Positions 16,571 to 26,091 of a stretch of DNA of 64,000 nt are shown piece by piece. The stretch spans positions 1-64,000 of the forward strand of contig CALANS010000158.1 of the NCBI GenBank assembly GCA_937926105.1, in the 5' to 3' direction. Every line of letters starts with the position of its first letter. Within the stretch, counting starts at the first letter, position 1. The translations under genes and the position numbers were made by a program. This DNA comes from an uncultured Actinomycetes bacterium (GTDB lineage: Bacteria; Actinomycetota; Actinomycetes; Mycobacteriales; Nakamurellaceae). The notes beneath the pieces are model-generated. The model did not search any database and had not been told where the DNA came from. It saw only the letters and a program-made list of their open reading frames with translations.

Positions 16571-18448
16571 ATGGACATCCCCCAACAGCCGGAGCAGCAA
16601 GGCACCAACCCGGCCGGACAAGACCCTCGGCAGCCGACGGACTCGCAGCATCCGGCCACCCCAGGTCCGAGCGAGCAAATCGACACGCAGCAGGTCGGAC
16701 CGCAGGCGGGTGACCCACAGCACGCCGCCGGGACCTGGCTGCCACCGGCCGGCGCTCAGCCGCCCGGCGCGGGCTCGTGGAAAGGGTCTTCGTGGCCGGC
16801 CCACCCCTGGGCCGTACCGTCGACGGGAGCACCCGGGGCAGCGCCGAGCGGGCCTCCGGTGGGCGTACCTGCGGCGGGCTGGTGGGCTCCGCAGGGGCAC
16901 GCCGCGCACACCGGACCGTGGCAGGGATACCCGATGCCGTCCGGGGCTCCGCCGATGCCGGCCGGGATGCCGGCAGCGCCGGATGAGCCGTCCTCGGGGC
17001 GTCCCCGCAAGCGCCGCGCCGTTCCGGCGCTCGTGGCGGCTGCCCTGGTCGTCGCGGCCGCGGCGGGCGGGGTCGGCTTCGGCCACCTGGTGTGGCCCGG
17101 AACCGACACGGCCGCCGGCAATCCGATCGAATTGAGTACCGGATCGGCCGGCGGGTCGGCGGGCAGTTCCGGCACCGGCGGGTCCGGAGGCGGGCAGTCC
17201 CAGAATGGCGTCGGCGGTTCGGGAACCGACAACAACGGCTCCGGGAACGGAACATCCGGCGGCTCCGGCGGCAACACCGGCAACGGATCCGGCAACAGAT
17301 CGGGCGGTGACGGAAGATCCGACAACGGTGGCTCCGACAACGGCACCTGGCCGCCCGAATTGCTGCCGGGTGGGATGGGCGGCCAACTCCCCGGCGGCAA
17401 CGGCAGCTGGCCCGGGCCGAACGGCTCAGGCAACTCGGACACCCAGCAGCCCGGCACCATCACCTCCGCGCCGGGCGCACCCAGCGACATCAGCGGCATC
17501 CTGAACAAGGTCGACGACGCGGTGGTCGACATCAATGTCACCTTCTCCTATCAACAGGCCGAGGGTGCCGGCACCGGGATCGTGCTCACCTCCACCGGTG
17601 AGGTGCTGACCAACAACCACGTCATCGACGGCGCGACCAGCATCTCCGTCACCGATATCGGCAACGGAAAGACCTACCAGGCCAGCGTGGTCGGCTACGA
17701 CAAGACCGGCGATGTCGCGGTGCTGCAGCTCAAGGACGCCTCCGGCCTGGCCACGGCCACCCTCGGCGATGCGGACTCGCTCAAGGTCGGCGACGCCATC
17801 GTGGGGATCGGTAACGCCGGTGGGGTGGGCGGAACACCGTCCGCCGCCGGCGGTTCCGTCACCGCCTTGAACCGAACCATCAGCGTCAGCGACGAGATGT
17901 ACGGCACCACGGCCAGGTTGGGCGGGCTCATCGAGGTCAACGCCGCCATCCAGTCCGGCGACTCCGGCGGCCCGCTGGTGAACGCCGACGGCGCAGTGAT
18001 CGGAATGAACACCGCCGCATCCACCCGCCCGAGCCGAGATGGCAGCAGCGATGGCTACGCCATCCCGATCGACGACGCGCTGTCCATCGTGAAGGTCATC
18101 GAATCCGGCACCGGCAACTCCACCATCCATGTCGGCCCGACCGCGGCGCTCGGCGTGCTGATCTCCACCGCCAACCAGTCGAACAACGGGCAGCCGGAGC
18201 TCGGAGGCAGCGGTACCGAAGGCGCTCTGGTCGCCGGAGTAGTCGCAGGCGGGCCGGCCGCGAATGCCGGTCTGGCTGAGGGGGACATCATCACCTCGCT
18301 GGGCGGGCACAAGGTCGCCTCTTCGGATCGGCTCAGCGCGCTGATGAGCGGATACCGCCCCGGCCAGTCCGTGAAGATCGGCTGGACCGACGCGGACGGC
18401 CAGACTCACACCTCGACCATCACCCTGGGGACCGGGCCGGCTGCCTGA
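16571..18448 (+). CDS. HtrA/DegP-like serine protease with PDZ domain
   Basis: Protein of 625 residues for envelope protein quality control. A Pro/Gln/Gly-rich cytoplasmic tail (1-147) is followed by a membrane helix (about 149-172), then a very long Gly/Ser/Asn linker (about 185-295), a trypsin-like domain (300-500) and a C-terminal PDZ domain (about 530-615). The catalytic triad is visible: His350 in LTNNHVIDG, Asp381 in TGDVAVLQL and Ser465 in QSGDSGGPLV. The linker is unusually long and low in complexity. The gene ends 23 nt before a strong hairpin shared with the convergent regX3-like gene. Confidence 0.9.
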   Translation: MDIPQQPEQQGTNPAGQDPRQPTDSQHPATPGPSEQIDTQQVGPQAGDPQHAAGTWLPPAGAQPPGAGSWKGSSWPAHPWAVPSTGAPGAAPSGPPVGVPAAGWWAPQGHAAHTGPWQGYPMPSGAPPMPAGMPAAPDEPSSGRPRKRRAVPALVAAALVVAAAAGGVGFGHLVWPGTDTAAGNPIELSTGSAGGSAGSSGTGGSGGGQSQNGVGGSGTDNNGSGNGTSGGSGGNTGNGSGNRSGGDGRSDNGGSDNGTWPPELLPGGMGGQLPGGNGSWPGPNGSGNSDTQQPGTITSAPGAPSDISGILNKVDDAVVDINVTFSYQQAEGAGTGIVLTSTGEVLTNNHVIDGATSISVTDIGNGKTYQASVVGYDKTGDVAVLQLKDASGLATATLGDADSLKVGDAIVGIGNAGGVGGTPSAAGGSVTALNRTISVSDEMYGTTARLGGLIEVNAAIQSGDSGGPLVNADGAVIGMNTAASTRPSRDGSSDGYAIPIDDALSIVKVIESGTGNSTIHVGPTAALGVLISTANQSNNGQPELGGSGTEGALVAGVVAGGPAANAGLAEGDIITSLGGHKVASSDRLSALMSGYRPGQSVKIGWTDADGQTHTSTITLGTGPAA

Positions 18449-18471
18449 GCGCCCGGCGCGGTACCCGCCCC

Positions 18472-18519
18472 CGAGTCGAATGCCTCAGGACCCGCCCGCG
18501 TCCTGAGGCATTCGACTCG
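18472..18519. terminator. Perfect 20-bp hairpin between convergent genes
   Basis: CGAGTCGAATGCCTCAGGAC (18472-18491) is followed by an 8-nt loop and its exact complement at 18500-18519. It lies between the stop codons of the HtrA-like gene and the regX3-like gene, so it can end transcription from both sides. There is no T-run on either strand, so it is not a classical intrinsic terminator, but stems without U-tails are common in high-GC actinomycetes. Confidence 0.8.
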
Positions 18520-18524
18520 CTGGG

Positions 18525-19202
18525 TTATGCCTCGATCTTGTAGCCCAACCCGCGGACCGTCTGCAGGTACCGGGGCGCGGCCGGGTCCGGCTCGATCTTG
18601 GCCCGCAACCGCTTGACGTGCACATCCAGCGTCTTGGTGTCCCCGACGTAGTCCGATCCCCAGACCCGATCGATTAGTTGCACACGGGTCAACACCCGAC
18701 CGGAGTTGCGCAACAGGTACTCCAGCAGGTCGAACTCCTTGAGCGGCAAGGCAATCTCATTGCCACCCACGCTCACCCGGTGCCGGGCAACGTCCATCCG
18801 GACCGGACCGCACTCCAGCACCTCGTCGGAGTCGGCGGGCAGCTCACCCCGGCGCAGCACCGCACGGATCCGGGCGATCAGCTCCCGGGCCGAATACGGT
18901 TTGGTGACGTAGTCATCGGCGCCGAGCTCCAGGCCGACGACCCGGTCGATCTCGGCGTCCCGCGCGGTCACCATGATCACCGGCACCGGTCCGCGCGCCC
19001 GCAACTCGCGGAACACCTCGGTGCCGCTCATGCCGGGCAGCATCAGGTCCAGCAGCACGATATCCGCGCCGGCACGGTCGAACTCGGCCAGGCCGTCCGG
19101 CCCGGTTGGGGCGATAGAAACCTGGAACCCCTCGCGGCGCAACAGGAATGCCAGCGGCTCGGCCATCGCGTCCTCGTCCTCGACGATCAGCACGCTTGTC
19201 AC
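18525..19202 (-). CDS. regX3: Phosphate response regulator, RegX3/PhoP-like (OmpR family)
   Basis: Protein of 225 residues. The receiver domain has acidic residues VEDED, phospho-acceptor Asp52 (VLLDLMLPG), Thr in MVTARD and Lys in YVTKPYSARELIARIRAVLRR. The winged helix (about 130-225) is of OmpR type, with LPLKEFDLLEYLLRNSGRVLTR and GDTKTLDVHVKRLRAKIE. In mycobacteria RegX3 activates pst and other genes when phosphate is low. Here it is the last gene of the pst-senX3-regX3 row and overlaps the kinase gene by 4 nt. The GTTCACC repeats upstream of pstS are its expected target. Confidence 0.92.
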   Translation of the reverse strand: MTSVLIVEDEDAMAEPLAFLLRREGFQVSIAPTGPDGLAEFDRAGADIVLLDLMLPGMSGTEVFRELRARGPVPVIMVTARDAEIDRVVGLELGADDYVTKPYSARELIARIRAVLRRGELPADSDEVLECGPVRMDVARHRVSVGGNEIALPLKEFDLLEYLLRNSGRVLTRVQLIDRVWGSDYVGDTKTLDVHVKRLRAKIEPDPAAPRYLQTVRGLGYKIEA

Positions 19203-20374
19203 AGGCCCTCCCCCGCCTCGTGGACGACGCCACCGGTCTGCGCGGGCGACGCACTCAAGCCCTCACCCGGCACTGCGTTCGCGCCCTCGCCGCGCGGCTC
19301 GCCGGAGCCGTCGTCCTCGCGCTCCTCGGCGTGGGCCAGCGGCAGCCGCAACGTGAAGGTGGACCCGACCCCCACCCTGCTGGACAGCCGAATCGAGCCG
19401 CCGTGGTTGGCCGCCACGTGCTTCACAATGGCCAGCCCCAGCCCCGTCCCACCGGTGGCTCGGGATCGCGCGGGGTCCGCTCGAAAGAACCGCTCAAAGA
19501 CCCGCTGCTGGTCCTTCGGGGCGATGCCGATGCCGGTGTCGGCCACCGCGATCTCCACCTGCCCGCGTCGCAGCACCCGCGTCACCGTCACCGTCGCTCC
19601 CACCCCTGAGTAGTGCACCGCGTTTTCTACTAGGTTGCCGATCGCGGTAGTCAGCAGGCTGCGATCCCCCAGCACCTGGACGCCAATCGGGTCGTCGGTG
19701 CGGATCTCGATGCCCCGGGCCGACGCGCTGACGGCGGCCCTGTCCAGCGCGTCGGCGACCACTTCGTCCACCGCGACCAGGTCCGCCTCGCCCAGGTCGC
19801 CGTCCTGGATCGCCGAGAGCGCAATCAGTTCGGTGATCAGGGTGCCCAGCCGGGCCGACTCGCGGCTCATCCGCTCCGCGAAGTTCCGTACCGTGTCCGG
19901 GGAGTCGGCCGCCTCCGTCATCGCCTCGGCGAGCAGCCCGATCGCCGTCACCGGCGACTTGAGCTCGTGCGAGACGTTGGCCACAAAGTCGCGCCGCACC
20001 ATCTCCGCCTGCCGGGCGGCCGTCTCGTCGGTGGCGGTGATCAGAACCAGGCCATCGCCGAGCGGCCGCGCGGACAGCCGGAGCACCTCGGGGCGCCCCG
20101 GTTCGCCGGAGATCTCCCAGACGTCGGCATCGTCGGGATCCGTCGACGGGGTACCGGCGACCAGTGCCGCCGCCCGCTGCACGATCCGCGGGTCCACGAT
20201 GTCCCCGGCGACGATGCCCAGGTCGTGGGCGCCGCGATTGGCCAGCAGCAACCTGCCGGATCCATCCAGCACCAGATGACCGGCCGGTGCGGCGGCGATC
20301 GCTCGCCGTGCGATGGCATCGGCAGGGTCGGGTGCGACGCGCCGATGGCCGCCCCGGAACCAGACCCGCGTCAC
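19199..20374 (-). CDS. senX3: SenX3-like sensor kinase lacking membrane helices
   Basis: About 391 residues from GTG 20374. A PAS-like segment (HLVLDGSGRLLLANRGAHDLGI ... VLITATDETAARQ) leads into the HisKA domain with His136 in RRDFVANVSHELKSPV. The HATPase domain has GNLVENAVHYS, VADTGIGIAPKDQQRVFERFFR and GGTGLGLAIVKHVAANHGG. These match SenX3/PhoR closely. The two N-terminal transmembrane helices of mycobacterial SenX3 are missing: neither this start nor the open frame back to 20470 contains a hydrophobic helix. Either the protein is soluble and docks on PstB/PhoU, or the true N-terminus is damaged. The C-terminal 35 residues are acidic and disordered. Confidence 0.9.
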   Translation of the reverse strand: MTRVWFRGGHRRVAPDPADAIARRAIAAAPAGHLVLDGSGRLLLANRGAHDLGIVAGDIVDPRIVQRAAALVAGTPSTDPDDADVWEISGEPGRPEVLRLSARPLGDGLVLITATDETAARQAEMVRRDFVANVSHELKSPVTAIGLLAEAMTEAADSPDTVRNFAERMSRESARLGTLITELIALSAIQDGDLGEADLVAVDEVVADALDRAAVSASARGIEIRTDDPIGVQVLGDRSLLTTAIGNLVENAVHYSGVGATVTVTRVLRRGQVEIAVADTGIGIAPKDQQRVFERFFRADPARSRATGGTGLGLAIVKHVAANHGGSIRLSSRVGVGSTFTLRLPLAHAEEREDDGSGEPRGEGANAVPGEGLSASPAQTGGVVHEAGEGL

Positions 20375-20491
20375 GGACCCATGGTAGGTGACGATCGGGC
20401 ACCTCCAGAGCGCCGAGGGCGACGCGTCACCGGCACCGATGCCCGCCCAGCCGATGGCGGCACGAAGCATCCCTGGGCGTCGACGGGCGAC

Positions 20492-21271
20492 TCACCCAAA
20501 CCTGCCCCAGATGTAGTCCTGGGTGGCCTGCTGGGCGGGTGCGGCGAACAGGGTGGCGGTGTCGCCGTACTCCACCAACCGACCTGGCATGCCCTGATCG
20601 GCGAGGTTGAAAAAGGCGGTCCGGTCCGACACTCGCGCCGCCTGCTGCATGTTGTGCGTGACGATCACGATCGTGTAGTCGCTCTTCAGCTCGCCGATCA
20701 AATCCTCGATGGCCAGCGTGGAGATCGGGTCGAGCGCCGAGCACGGCTCGTCCATCAGCAGCACCGCGGGGCGCACCGCGATGGCCCGCGCGATGCACAG
20801 TCGCTGCTGCTGACCGCCGGACAGCGAGGCCCCCGACCGGTCCAGCCGATGCGCCACCTCCTGCCACAGGTTCGCCGAACGCAGCGAGGATTCTACGATC
20901 TCGTCGAGCTCGGCCTTGCGCTTGCGGATTCCGGCCACCTTGTAGCCGGCGATGACGTTGTCGTACACCGACATGGTGGGGAACGGGTTCGGCCGCTGGA
21001 ACACCATGCCGACGGCGCGGCGCACGGCGGTGGGGTCGACGTCCGCGCCGTACAGGTCCTGCCCGTCCAGCCGAACCGACCCCTGCACCCTGCCGCCGGG
21101 CAGCACCTCGTGCATCCGGTTCAGCGTGCGCAGGAACGTCGACTTGCCACAGCCGGACGGACCGATCAGCGCGGTGACGTCCCCGGGTTCGATGGCCATG
21201 GAAACGCCCTCCACGGCCCGGAAGTCGCCGTAGTAGGCATCCAGATTGTGTACGTCGATGCGGGTGGGCAT
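20492..21271 (-). CDS. pstB: Phosphate ABC transporter ATP-binding protein PstB
   Basis: ATPase of 259 residues of the high-affinity phosphate importer. Walker [10 protein letters not shown] is at residues 37-45, followed by the PstB-specific [10 protein letters not shown]. The Q-loop is [17 protein letters not shown], the signature [14 protein letters not shown], Walker [17 protein letters not shown] and the H-loop [14 protein letters not shown]. The '[10 protein letters not shown]' form is diagnostic for PstB. AGGAAG precedes ATG 21271. It follows pstA by 37 nt and is followed by senX3 after about 117 nt. Confidence 0.96.
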   Translation of the reverse strand: MPTRIDVHNLDAYYGDFRAVEGVSMAIEPGDVTALIGPSGCGKSTFLRTLNRMHEVLPGGRVQGSVRLDGQDLYGADVDPTAVRRAVGMVFQRPNPFPTMSVYDNVIAGYKVAGIRKRKAELDEIVESSLRSANLWQEVAHRLDRSGASLSGGQQQRLCIARAIAVRPAVLLMDEPCSALDPISTLAIEDLIGELKSDYTIVIVTHNMQQAARVSDRTAFFNLADQGMPGRLVEYGDTATLFAAPAQQATQDYIWGRFG

Positions 21272-21308
21272 CGTCTTCCTTTCCAGTGGTGACGAAGGAG
21301 TCGGGGTT

Positions 21309-22391
21309 TCAACGGGTCCGACGCTGCGCGAGCCGGGCCAAAAGTCGCGCGGCGACGTTGAGCACCAGGACCAGCAGTACCAACACCAATGCGGCGCCCC
21401 AGGCTCGAGGTTCGGCAAATTCACCGGCGTTGCCGGAACGCTTGCCTAGCTGGTCCCAGATCATCACCGGCAGCGAGGCCTGGTCGCCGGATAGCGGGTC
21501 GGTGTTGATGGCCGAGCTGTACCCGACCAGCAGGATCAGCGGAGCCGTCTCGCCTGCCACCCGAGCGATCGCCAGCAGCGCGCCGGTGACCAGCCCAGAC
21601 AGCGCGGTGGGCAGCACCACCTTGAGCACGGTGCGCCAACGCGGAATACCCAGCGCGTAGCTGGCCTCCCGCAGCTCGTCCGGGACCAGGCGGATCATCT
21701 CCTCCGCCGAGCGCACCACGATAGGGAGCATCAGGATCACCAGGGCGATGGAGCCGGCCGCCCCGAAGGGGCGCATCCCGAACCCGAGCAGCAGGAAGGT
21801 GAACACAAAAAGGCCCGCCACGATGGAGGGCACACCGTTCATCACGTCGACGAAGAACGTCACCGTCCGGGCGAACCGCCCGCGGCCAAATTCCACCAGG
21901 TAGATGGCGGTGAGCACCCCGATCGGCAGCGCCACCACCGTGGCCAGGCCGACCTGCTGCAAGGTGCCGATCAGCGCGTGGTACACGCCTCCGCCGGCCT
22001 GGTTGCCGGTGACGCCATTCATGGAGTGGGTCAGGAAATTCGGCGACAGCGCGGGCGCGCCCCGCACCGCAATAAACACCAGGATCAGCACCAGCGGCAC
22101 CAGTGCGGCCACCAGAGCACCGGTGACGAAGGTTCCGGCCAGCCGGTCGACGGCACGGCGGCGACCCTCGATGGTCAGCGACGAAATGGTCAGAGCCAGC
22201 ACGTAGATCACTGCCGCTGCGACCGCGGTGGTGGACCAGCCGGTCCAGTTCAGCACCGCACGCAACCCGAGCGCGACACCGATCGCCACGGCGGCCACGG
22301 CCACCGGCGCCCAGCGGGGCAACCGTGCGGCGGATAGCTGGATCGACAGGTCGCCGCGTCCGGTCCCGGCCCGCGGAGCCAGTGTCGTCAT
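21309..22391 (-). CDS. pstA: Phosphate ABC transporter permease PstA
   Basis: Inner-membrane subunit of 360 residues. Two extra N-terminal helices (residues 25-75) precede the usual six-helix core. PstA motifs include [54 protein letters not shown] and the EAA loop [21 protein letters not shown]. The extended N-terminus is common in actinobacterial PstA. Its ATG overlaps the pstC stop by 4 nt, so the subunits are made together. Confidence 0.95.
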   Translation of the reverse strand: MTTLAPRAGTGRGDLSIQLSAARLPRWAPVAVAAVAIGVALGLRAVLNWTGWSTTAVAAAVIYVLALTISSLTIEGRRRAVDRLAGTFVTGALVAALVPLVLILVFIAVRGAPALSPNFLTHSMNGVTGNQAGGGVYHALIGTLQQVGLATVVALPIGVLTAIYLVEFGRGRFARTVTFFVDVMNGVPSIVAGLFVFTFLLLGFGMRPFGAAGSIALVILMLPIVVRSAEEMIRLVPDELREASYALGIPRWRTVLKVVLPTALSGLVTGALLAIARVAGETAPLILLVGYSSAINTDPLSGDQASLPVMIWDQLGKRSGNAGEFAEPRAWGAALVLVLLVLVLNVAARLLARLAQRRTR

Positions 22392-23527
22392 GATCGCACC
22401 GCCGATCGGCTGACGACCATTCGGGCGGCGGCATTGACCACCAGGGTGATCACGAACAGGAACAGGCCCGCGAGGATGAGCGCCGGAATGCCGATGGAAC
22501 TGCTGCCCGCCTCGCCGAACTTGAGCACGATGGTGGACGCCACGGTGTCCCCTCCCGGCTCCGTCAGATGCCAGTTGATCGCGAATCCAGAGTTGAGAAC
22601 CAGTGCTACCGCGATGGTCTCACCCAGCGCGCGACCCAGGCCGAGCATTGCGGCGGAAACCATGCCGGAGCGACCGAAGGGCAGCACCGCGGTGCGGATG
22701 ACCTCCCAGCGGGTGGCACCCAGGGCGAGGGCGGCGTCGATCGTCGCGGACGGGGTGCGCAGGAAGACCTCACGGCACACCGAGGACACGATCGGGATGA
22801 TCATGATGGCCAGCACCAGGCCGGCCATCAACAGACCCTGCCCGTACTGCCCGGCGACGGTCGCGGTCCGGTTGTGCAGCAGCGGAATCCAGCTGAAGTA
22901 CTCCGAAAGCCACTGCTGGAAACCCTTGGTGTTCGGGATCAGGAAATACAACCCCCACATGCCGAATACCAGCGACGGCACCGCCGCCAGCAGATCGACC
23001 AGTCCACCGAGCACCGCGGCCCACCGCCGCCGCAGGTAGTGCGCCAGTGCCAGCGCGACACCCACCGCGATCGGCACCCCGATCAGCACCGCGATCGCGG
23101 AGGAGACGACGGTGCCGAACAGGATGGCCGCCATGCCGAAGATCGGTGGATCGGCCTGCGGCCGCCAGATCTGCGTGGTGAACAGGTTCCCGGAGTTCGC
23201 ACCGATCGCCGGCCACGCCCGGACCACCAGAAACGCGCCGATCGCCACCATGACGACGAGCACCAGCGCACCGGAACCGGCCGTCAGGATTCGGAACACC
23301 CGGTCGCCGATCGCGCCCCGAGTGCCGGCGATCACGGGGGGTTCGGATGGCCCGCGCCGACGCACCGGTTCCGACGCGCGCTGCGGCCGCGGTGACTGCG
23401 GCTGCTCCGGCGAGCCATTCGGGGACAGCAGCCCGCTCAGGTCGTCCGGCACGGCCGGAGCCCCCGCCCGACCGTGCCCGGTGGCGTGGTCGGGCGGGAT
23501 CGTCACCCGAATCCGCGGCAGGGTCAC
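22388..23527 (-). CDS. pstC: Phosphate ABC transporter permease PstC
   Basis: Permease of 379 residues with a disordered, Pro/Arg-rich cytoplasmic N-terminus of about 75 residues and then six helices. Typical PstC blocks are seen: FGTVVSSAIAVLIGVPIAVGVA, AVPSLVFGMWGLYFLIP, the large loop ending AGQYGQGLLMAGLVLAIMIIPI, the EAA loop DAALALGATRWEVIRTAVLP, and GLGRALGETIAVALVL. It overlaps pstS and pstA by 4 nt each. Confidence 0.95.
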   Translation of the reverse strand: MTLPRIRVTIPPDHATGHGRAGAPAVPDDLSGLLSPNGSPEQPQSPRPQRASEPVRRRGPSEPPVIAGTRGAIGDRVFRILTAGSGALVLVVMVAIGAFLVVRAWPAIGANSGNLFTTQIWRPQADPPIFGMAAILFGTVVSSAIAVLIGVPIAVGVALALAHYLRRRWAAVLGGLVDLLAAVPSLVFGMWGLYFLIPNTKGFQQWLSEYFSWIPLLHNRTATVAGQYGQGLLMAGLVLAIMIIPIVSSVCREVFLRTPSATIDAALALGATRWEVIRTAVLPFGRSGMVSAAMLGLGRALGETIAVALVLNSGFAINWHLTEPGGDTVASTIVLKFGEAGSSSIGIPALILAGLFLFVITLVVNAAARMVVSRSAVRS

Positions 23528-24819
23528 CCGAGCGCCTTGACCGCGTCGATCACCTTGGACTGGATGTCGGCCGGCAGCGGCGCGGCACCCAGGTCGACGA
23601 ACTGCGACTGCCCGTCGGTGGCCGCATATCCGAGGAAGGAGCGCAGCAAGTCGGCCTCGTCACCGTTACCGCCGGTGCATACCAGCTCGTAGGTGACCAG
23701 GATGACCGGGTAGGCACCGGCCGCCTTCGTCGCATAGTCCAGGGTCAGGGCGAGGTCCTTGCCCGTGCCACTGACCGTCGCCGCCTGCACGGCCGCTCCG
23801 GCGGACTCGGCGGTCAGCGCAACGGGCCCGGCGCCGTTGTCGATCTCGGCCATCGACAGCTTGTCCTGTTGGGCGTAGCCCCACTCGACATAACCGATGG
23901 CACCCTCGGTGCTGGCCACCGCCTTCGATACGCCGTCACTGCCCTGCGCCCCGGTGCCGCCCGGAGCCGTCCAGGCCTTGCCACCCTCGAAGGTCCAACC
24001 GCCGGCGGCAGCCAGGTACTTGGTGAAATTGTCGGTCGTCCCGGAGTCCTCGGAACGGTGCACCGTGGTGATGGCCAGGTCGGGAAGCGTCACACCGCTG
24101 TTCAGCGCGGCGATCTTCTCGTCGTTCCACTTCGTGATGGTGCCGCCGAAGATGCCCGAGAGCACCTCCGGGGTGAGCACCAGCGTGTCGACGCCGGACA
24201 GGTGGTAGGCCACCGCGATCGGGCCGGTGACCATCGGCACGTTGATCGCGTCGCTCCCGGCGCAGCGCTTGGTCTTGGCCTGGGCCAGTTGGTCGGCATC
24301 CATCGCCGAGTCCGATCCACCGAAGTCGGTCTGGTGAGCCACAAAGTCGGTGACGCCCTGGCCGGAGCCGCCGCCGCCGTAATCGTTGATGGTGGCGCCG
24401 CACTTGGCGTTGTAGGAGGTGATCAGCTCGGCCATCACCTTGCCCTGCGCCGTGGATCCGCTGGACCGCAGCGTGCCGGTCGCGCAGGTAAAGCCCGCCG
24501 AGTCGAAGGTCAGGCCCTGCGCGTCGCCCGATGGCGAGCTGCTGCCCGCACCGTCGGTACCCGAGACCGACGGGTCCTCACCGCCGGCCGAGGAGTTCCC
24601 GGTGCCACCGGCACTGCCGGCGGTCGACCCTGCGGCCACGTCCGCGCTGGAGCCACCGGTTCCCGCTTCTCCCGCCTGGGACACCGTCCCAGTGGTGGCG
24701 CCCGCACCCCCACTGTTGTCGTCGGTGCCGCATGCCGCCACCGTCACGACCAGGGCTGCCGCGATCGCCGTGACCCGCAGGGTGGCCCTCGTCGTCAGCG
24801 CTGTGAAGATTCCCCTCAC
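23524..24819 (-). CDS. pstS: Phosphate-binding lipoprotein PstS
   Basis: Solute-binding protein of 431 residues. A signal peptide (RATLRVTAIAAALVVTVAACG) ends in a lipobox (VAAC), so the mature protein is lipid-anchored. A Gly/Ser/Thr linker of about 90 residues follows before the PstS fold. Phosphate-contacting motifs include LRSSGSTAQGKVM, YGGGGSGQGVTDF, DFGGSDSAMDAD and VHRSEDSGTTDNFTKYL. GTG 24819 is chosen because it starts a proper signal peptide and has AGAGGA 5 nt upstream; the frame is open to 24954. First gene of the phosphate operon; a PHO box lies 105 nt upstream. Confidence 0.95.
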   Translation of the reverse strand: MRGIFTALTTRATLRVTAIAAALVVTVAACGTDDNSGGAGATTGTVSQAGEAGTGGSSADVAAGSTAGSAGGTGNSSAGGEDPSVSGTDGAGSSSPSGDAQGLTFDSAGFTCATGTLRSSGSTAQGKVMAELITSYNAKCGATINDYGGGGSGQGVTDFVAHQTDFGGSDSAMDADQLAQAKTKRCAGSDAINVPMVTGPIAVAYHLSGVDTLVLTPEVLSGIFGGTITKWNDEKIAALNSGVTLPDLAITTVHRSEDSGTTDNFTKYLAAAGGWTFEGGKAWTAPGGTGAQGSDGVSKAVASTEGAIGYVEWGYAQQDKLSMAEIDNGAGPVALTAESAGAAVQAATVSGTGKDLALTLDYATKAAGAYPVILVTYELVCTGGNGDEADLLRSFLGYAATDGQSQFVDLGAAPLPADIQSKVIDAVKALG

Positions 24820-24923
24820 CGTCGTCCTCTCACTGCCTCGTGCGGCCCTGGTGGGGCCGGTGCCGCACTGGCGCGGCACGGTGCCGACGCTAGGCAGGGC
24901 AGGTGGCCGGATGGCCGCCCGAA

Positions 24924-24941
24924 GGTGAACGAGAGGTGAAC
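24924..24941 (-). promoter_or_regulatory. PHO box upstream of pstS
   Basis: On the minus strand the sequence reads GTTCACC-TCTC-GTTCACC: two exact 7-bp copies spaced by 4 nt (11-bp period). This is the form of the PhoP/RegX3 binding site known from Streptomyces and mycobacteria. It lies between the yihY-like gene and pstS, 105 nt before the pstS start, where an activator of the pst operon would bind. No other doubled GTTCACC was seen in the window. Confidence 0.85.
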
Positions 24942-24999
24942 GCTGCCGGTCCAATGCCCGCTGGTGAGTCCAAGCTGGCGCTATGCCCCCACGTGGGGC

Positions 25000-26091
25000 T
25001 CACACGGCGCGATCGGGGCCGTCGTCGGACCCATCACCGACGTCGCCCGCGTCCGCGTCCGGTGCCGCATCGGGCGGGGACACCGTCGACCCGGCCGCCA
25101 CCACGGCCGCTGCCCAGTCGACGTGCTCGCGGTCGCGTTCGTCCATGGTGCGCGTGTCGCGCACCCGCACGTAGGGCTCCAAGTCCTCCGGCGCACCAGC
25201 CCGAATCGCCCGCTCCCGGTGGGTCTCCGAGTCGAATTCCAGCCCCAGCAGGACGGCGATGTTGGAGATCCACAACCAGACCAGGAACACGATCACGGTG
25301 GCCAGCGGGCCGTAGGTCTTGTTGTAGGAGCCGGAAAACGACACGTATACCCCGAACAGGGCGGATGCGACCAGCCAGACCAGCACCGCGATCACCCCGC
25401 CGGCCGTCAGCAGCCGGAACCGCCCGTATTTCACGTTCGGCGTCGCCCCGTACAGCAGCGAGAACAGCAACGCCACGATGATGACCAGGACCGGCCACTT
25501 GGCAATGGCCCACAGCCACTGCAAGCTGTCGCCCACGCCGATGAGCGTGCCGATCTTGTCGGCGATCGGCCCGGTGACGACCACGATCACCACGCTGGCG
25601 ATCAGCAGCACCATCACCAGCAGAGTGGTCAGCACCCGGGCGGGAATCGTCTTCCAGAACGGGCGTCCCTCCGGCACGCCGTAAATCGCATTCGCAGCGC
25701 GCATGAAGGCCGCGATGTAACCGGACGCCGACCACAGCGCGATGACGACGCCAGCGACCGCCGCGACCCCCGCGGCGCCGGCCTTGCCCTGCACCTGGTC
25801 GATGATCGAGGACAGGAAGTCGGTGACACCACCGGGCGCGACAGATCGGACATTGTCCAGGAAGCGCCGTGCGCTGTCCCGGCCGATCAGGCCGAGCAGC
25901 GAGACCAACACCAGCGCGGCCGGGAAGATGGCCAGCACTCCGAAGTAGGTCAGCGTCGCGGCCCGGTCGGTGACGCTGTCCCGTTTGATTTGTTTGAACG
26001 CGCGTTTGAGGATCTGCCACCACCCTGCCGCGCCGACATCGTTGGCTGGTGGTACGGCAGGAGTCTGATCGGCGCGCGGCAGCATGGTCAT
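25000..26091 (-). CDS. YihY/BrkB family membrane protein
   Basis: Protein of 363 residues with about six membrane helices in the central 270 residues. Family blocks are RDSVTDRAATLTYFGVLAIFPAALVLVSLLG, WSASGYIAAFMRAANAIYGV, VLIVIVALLFSLLYG and the final YGPLATVIVFLVWLWISNIAVLLGLEFDSE. The C-terminal 70 residues are hydrophilic and very acidic (DAAPDADAGDVGDGSDDGPD). The family was once annotated as RNase BN; its true role is unclear, possibly envelope-related transport. ATG 26091 follows GAGGGGGG. It precedes pstS, but the PHO box between them suggests separate control. Confidence 0.9.
   Translation of the reverse strand: MTMLPRADQTPAVPPANDVGAAGWWQILKRAFKQIKRDSVTDRAATLTYFGVLAIFPAALVLVSLLGLIGRDSARRFLDNVRSVAPGGVTDFLSSIIDQVQGKAGAAGVAAVAGVVIALWSASGYIAAFMRAANAIYGVPEGRPFWKTIPARVLTTLLVMVLLIASVVIVVVTGPIADKIGTLIGVGDSLQWLWAIAKWPVLVIIVALLFSLLYGATPNVKYGRFRLLTAGGVIAVLVWLVASALFGVYVSFSGSYNKTYGPLATVIVFLVWLWISNIAVLLGLEFDSETHRERAIRAGAPEDLEPYVRVRDTRTMDERDREHVDWAAAVVAAGSTVSPPDAAPDADAGDVGDGSDDGPDRAV

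Noticed and set aside
25034..26023. Long minus-strand frame within the yihY-like gene
   Set aside because: It is out of frame with a well-conserved membrane protein and contains only Arg/Gly-rich low-complexity sequence.
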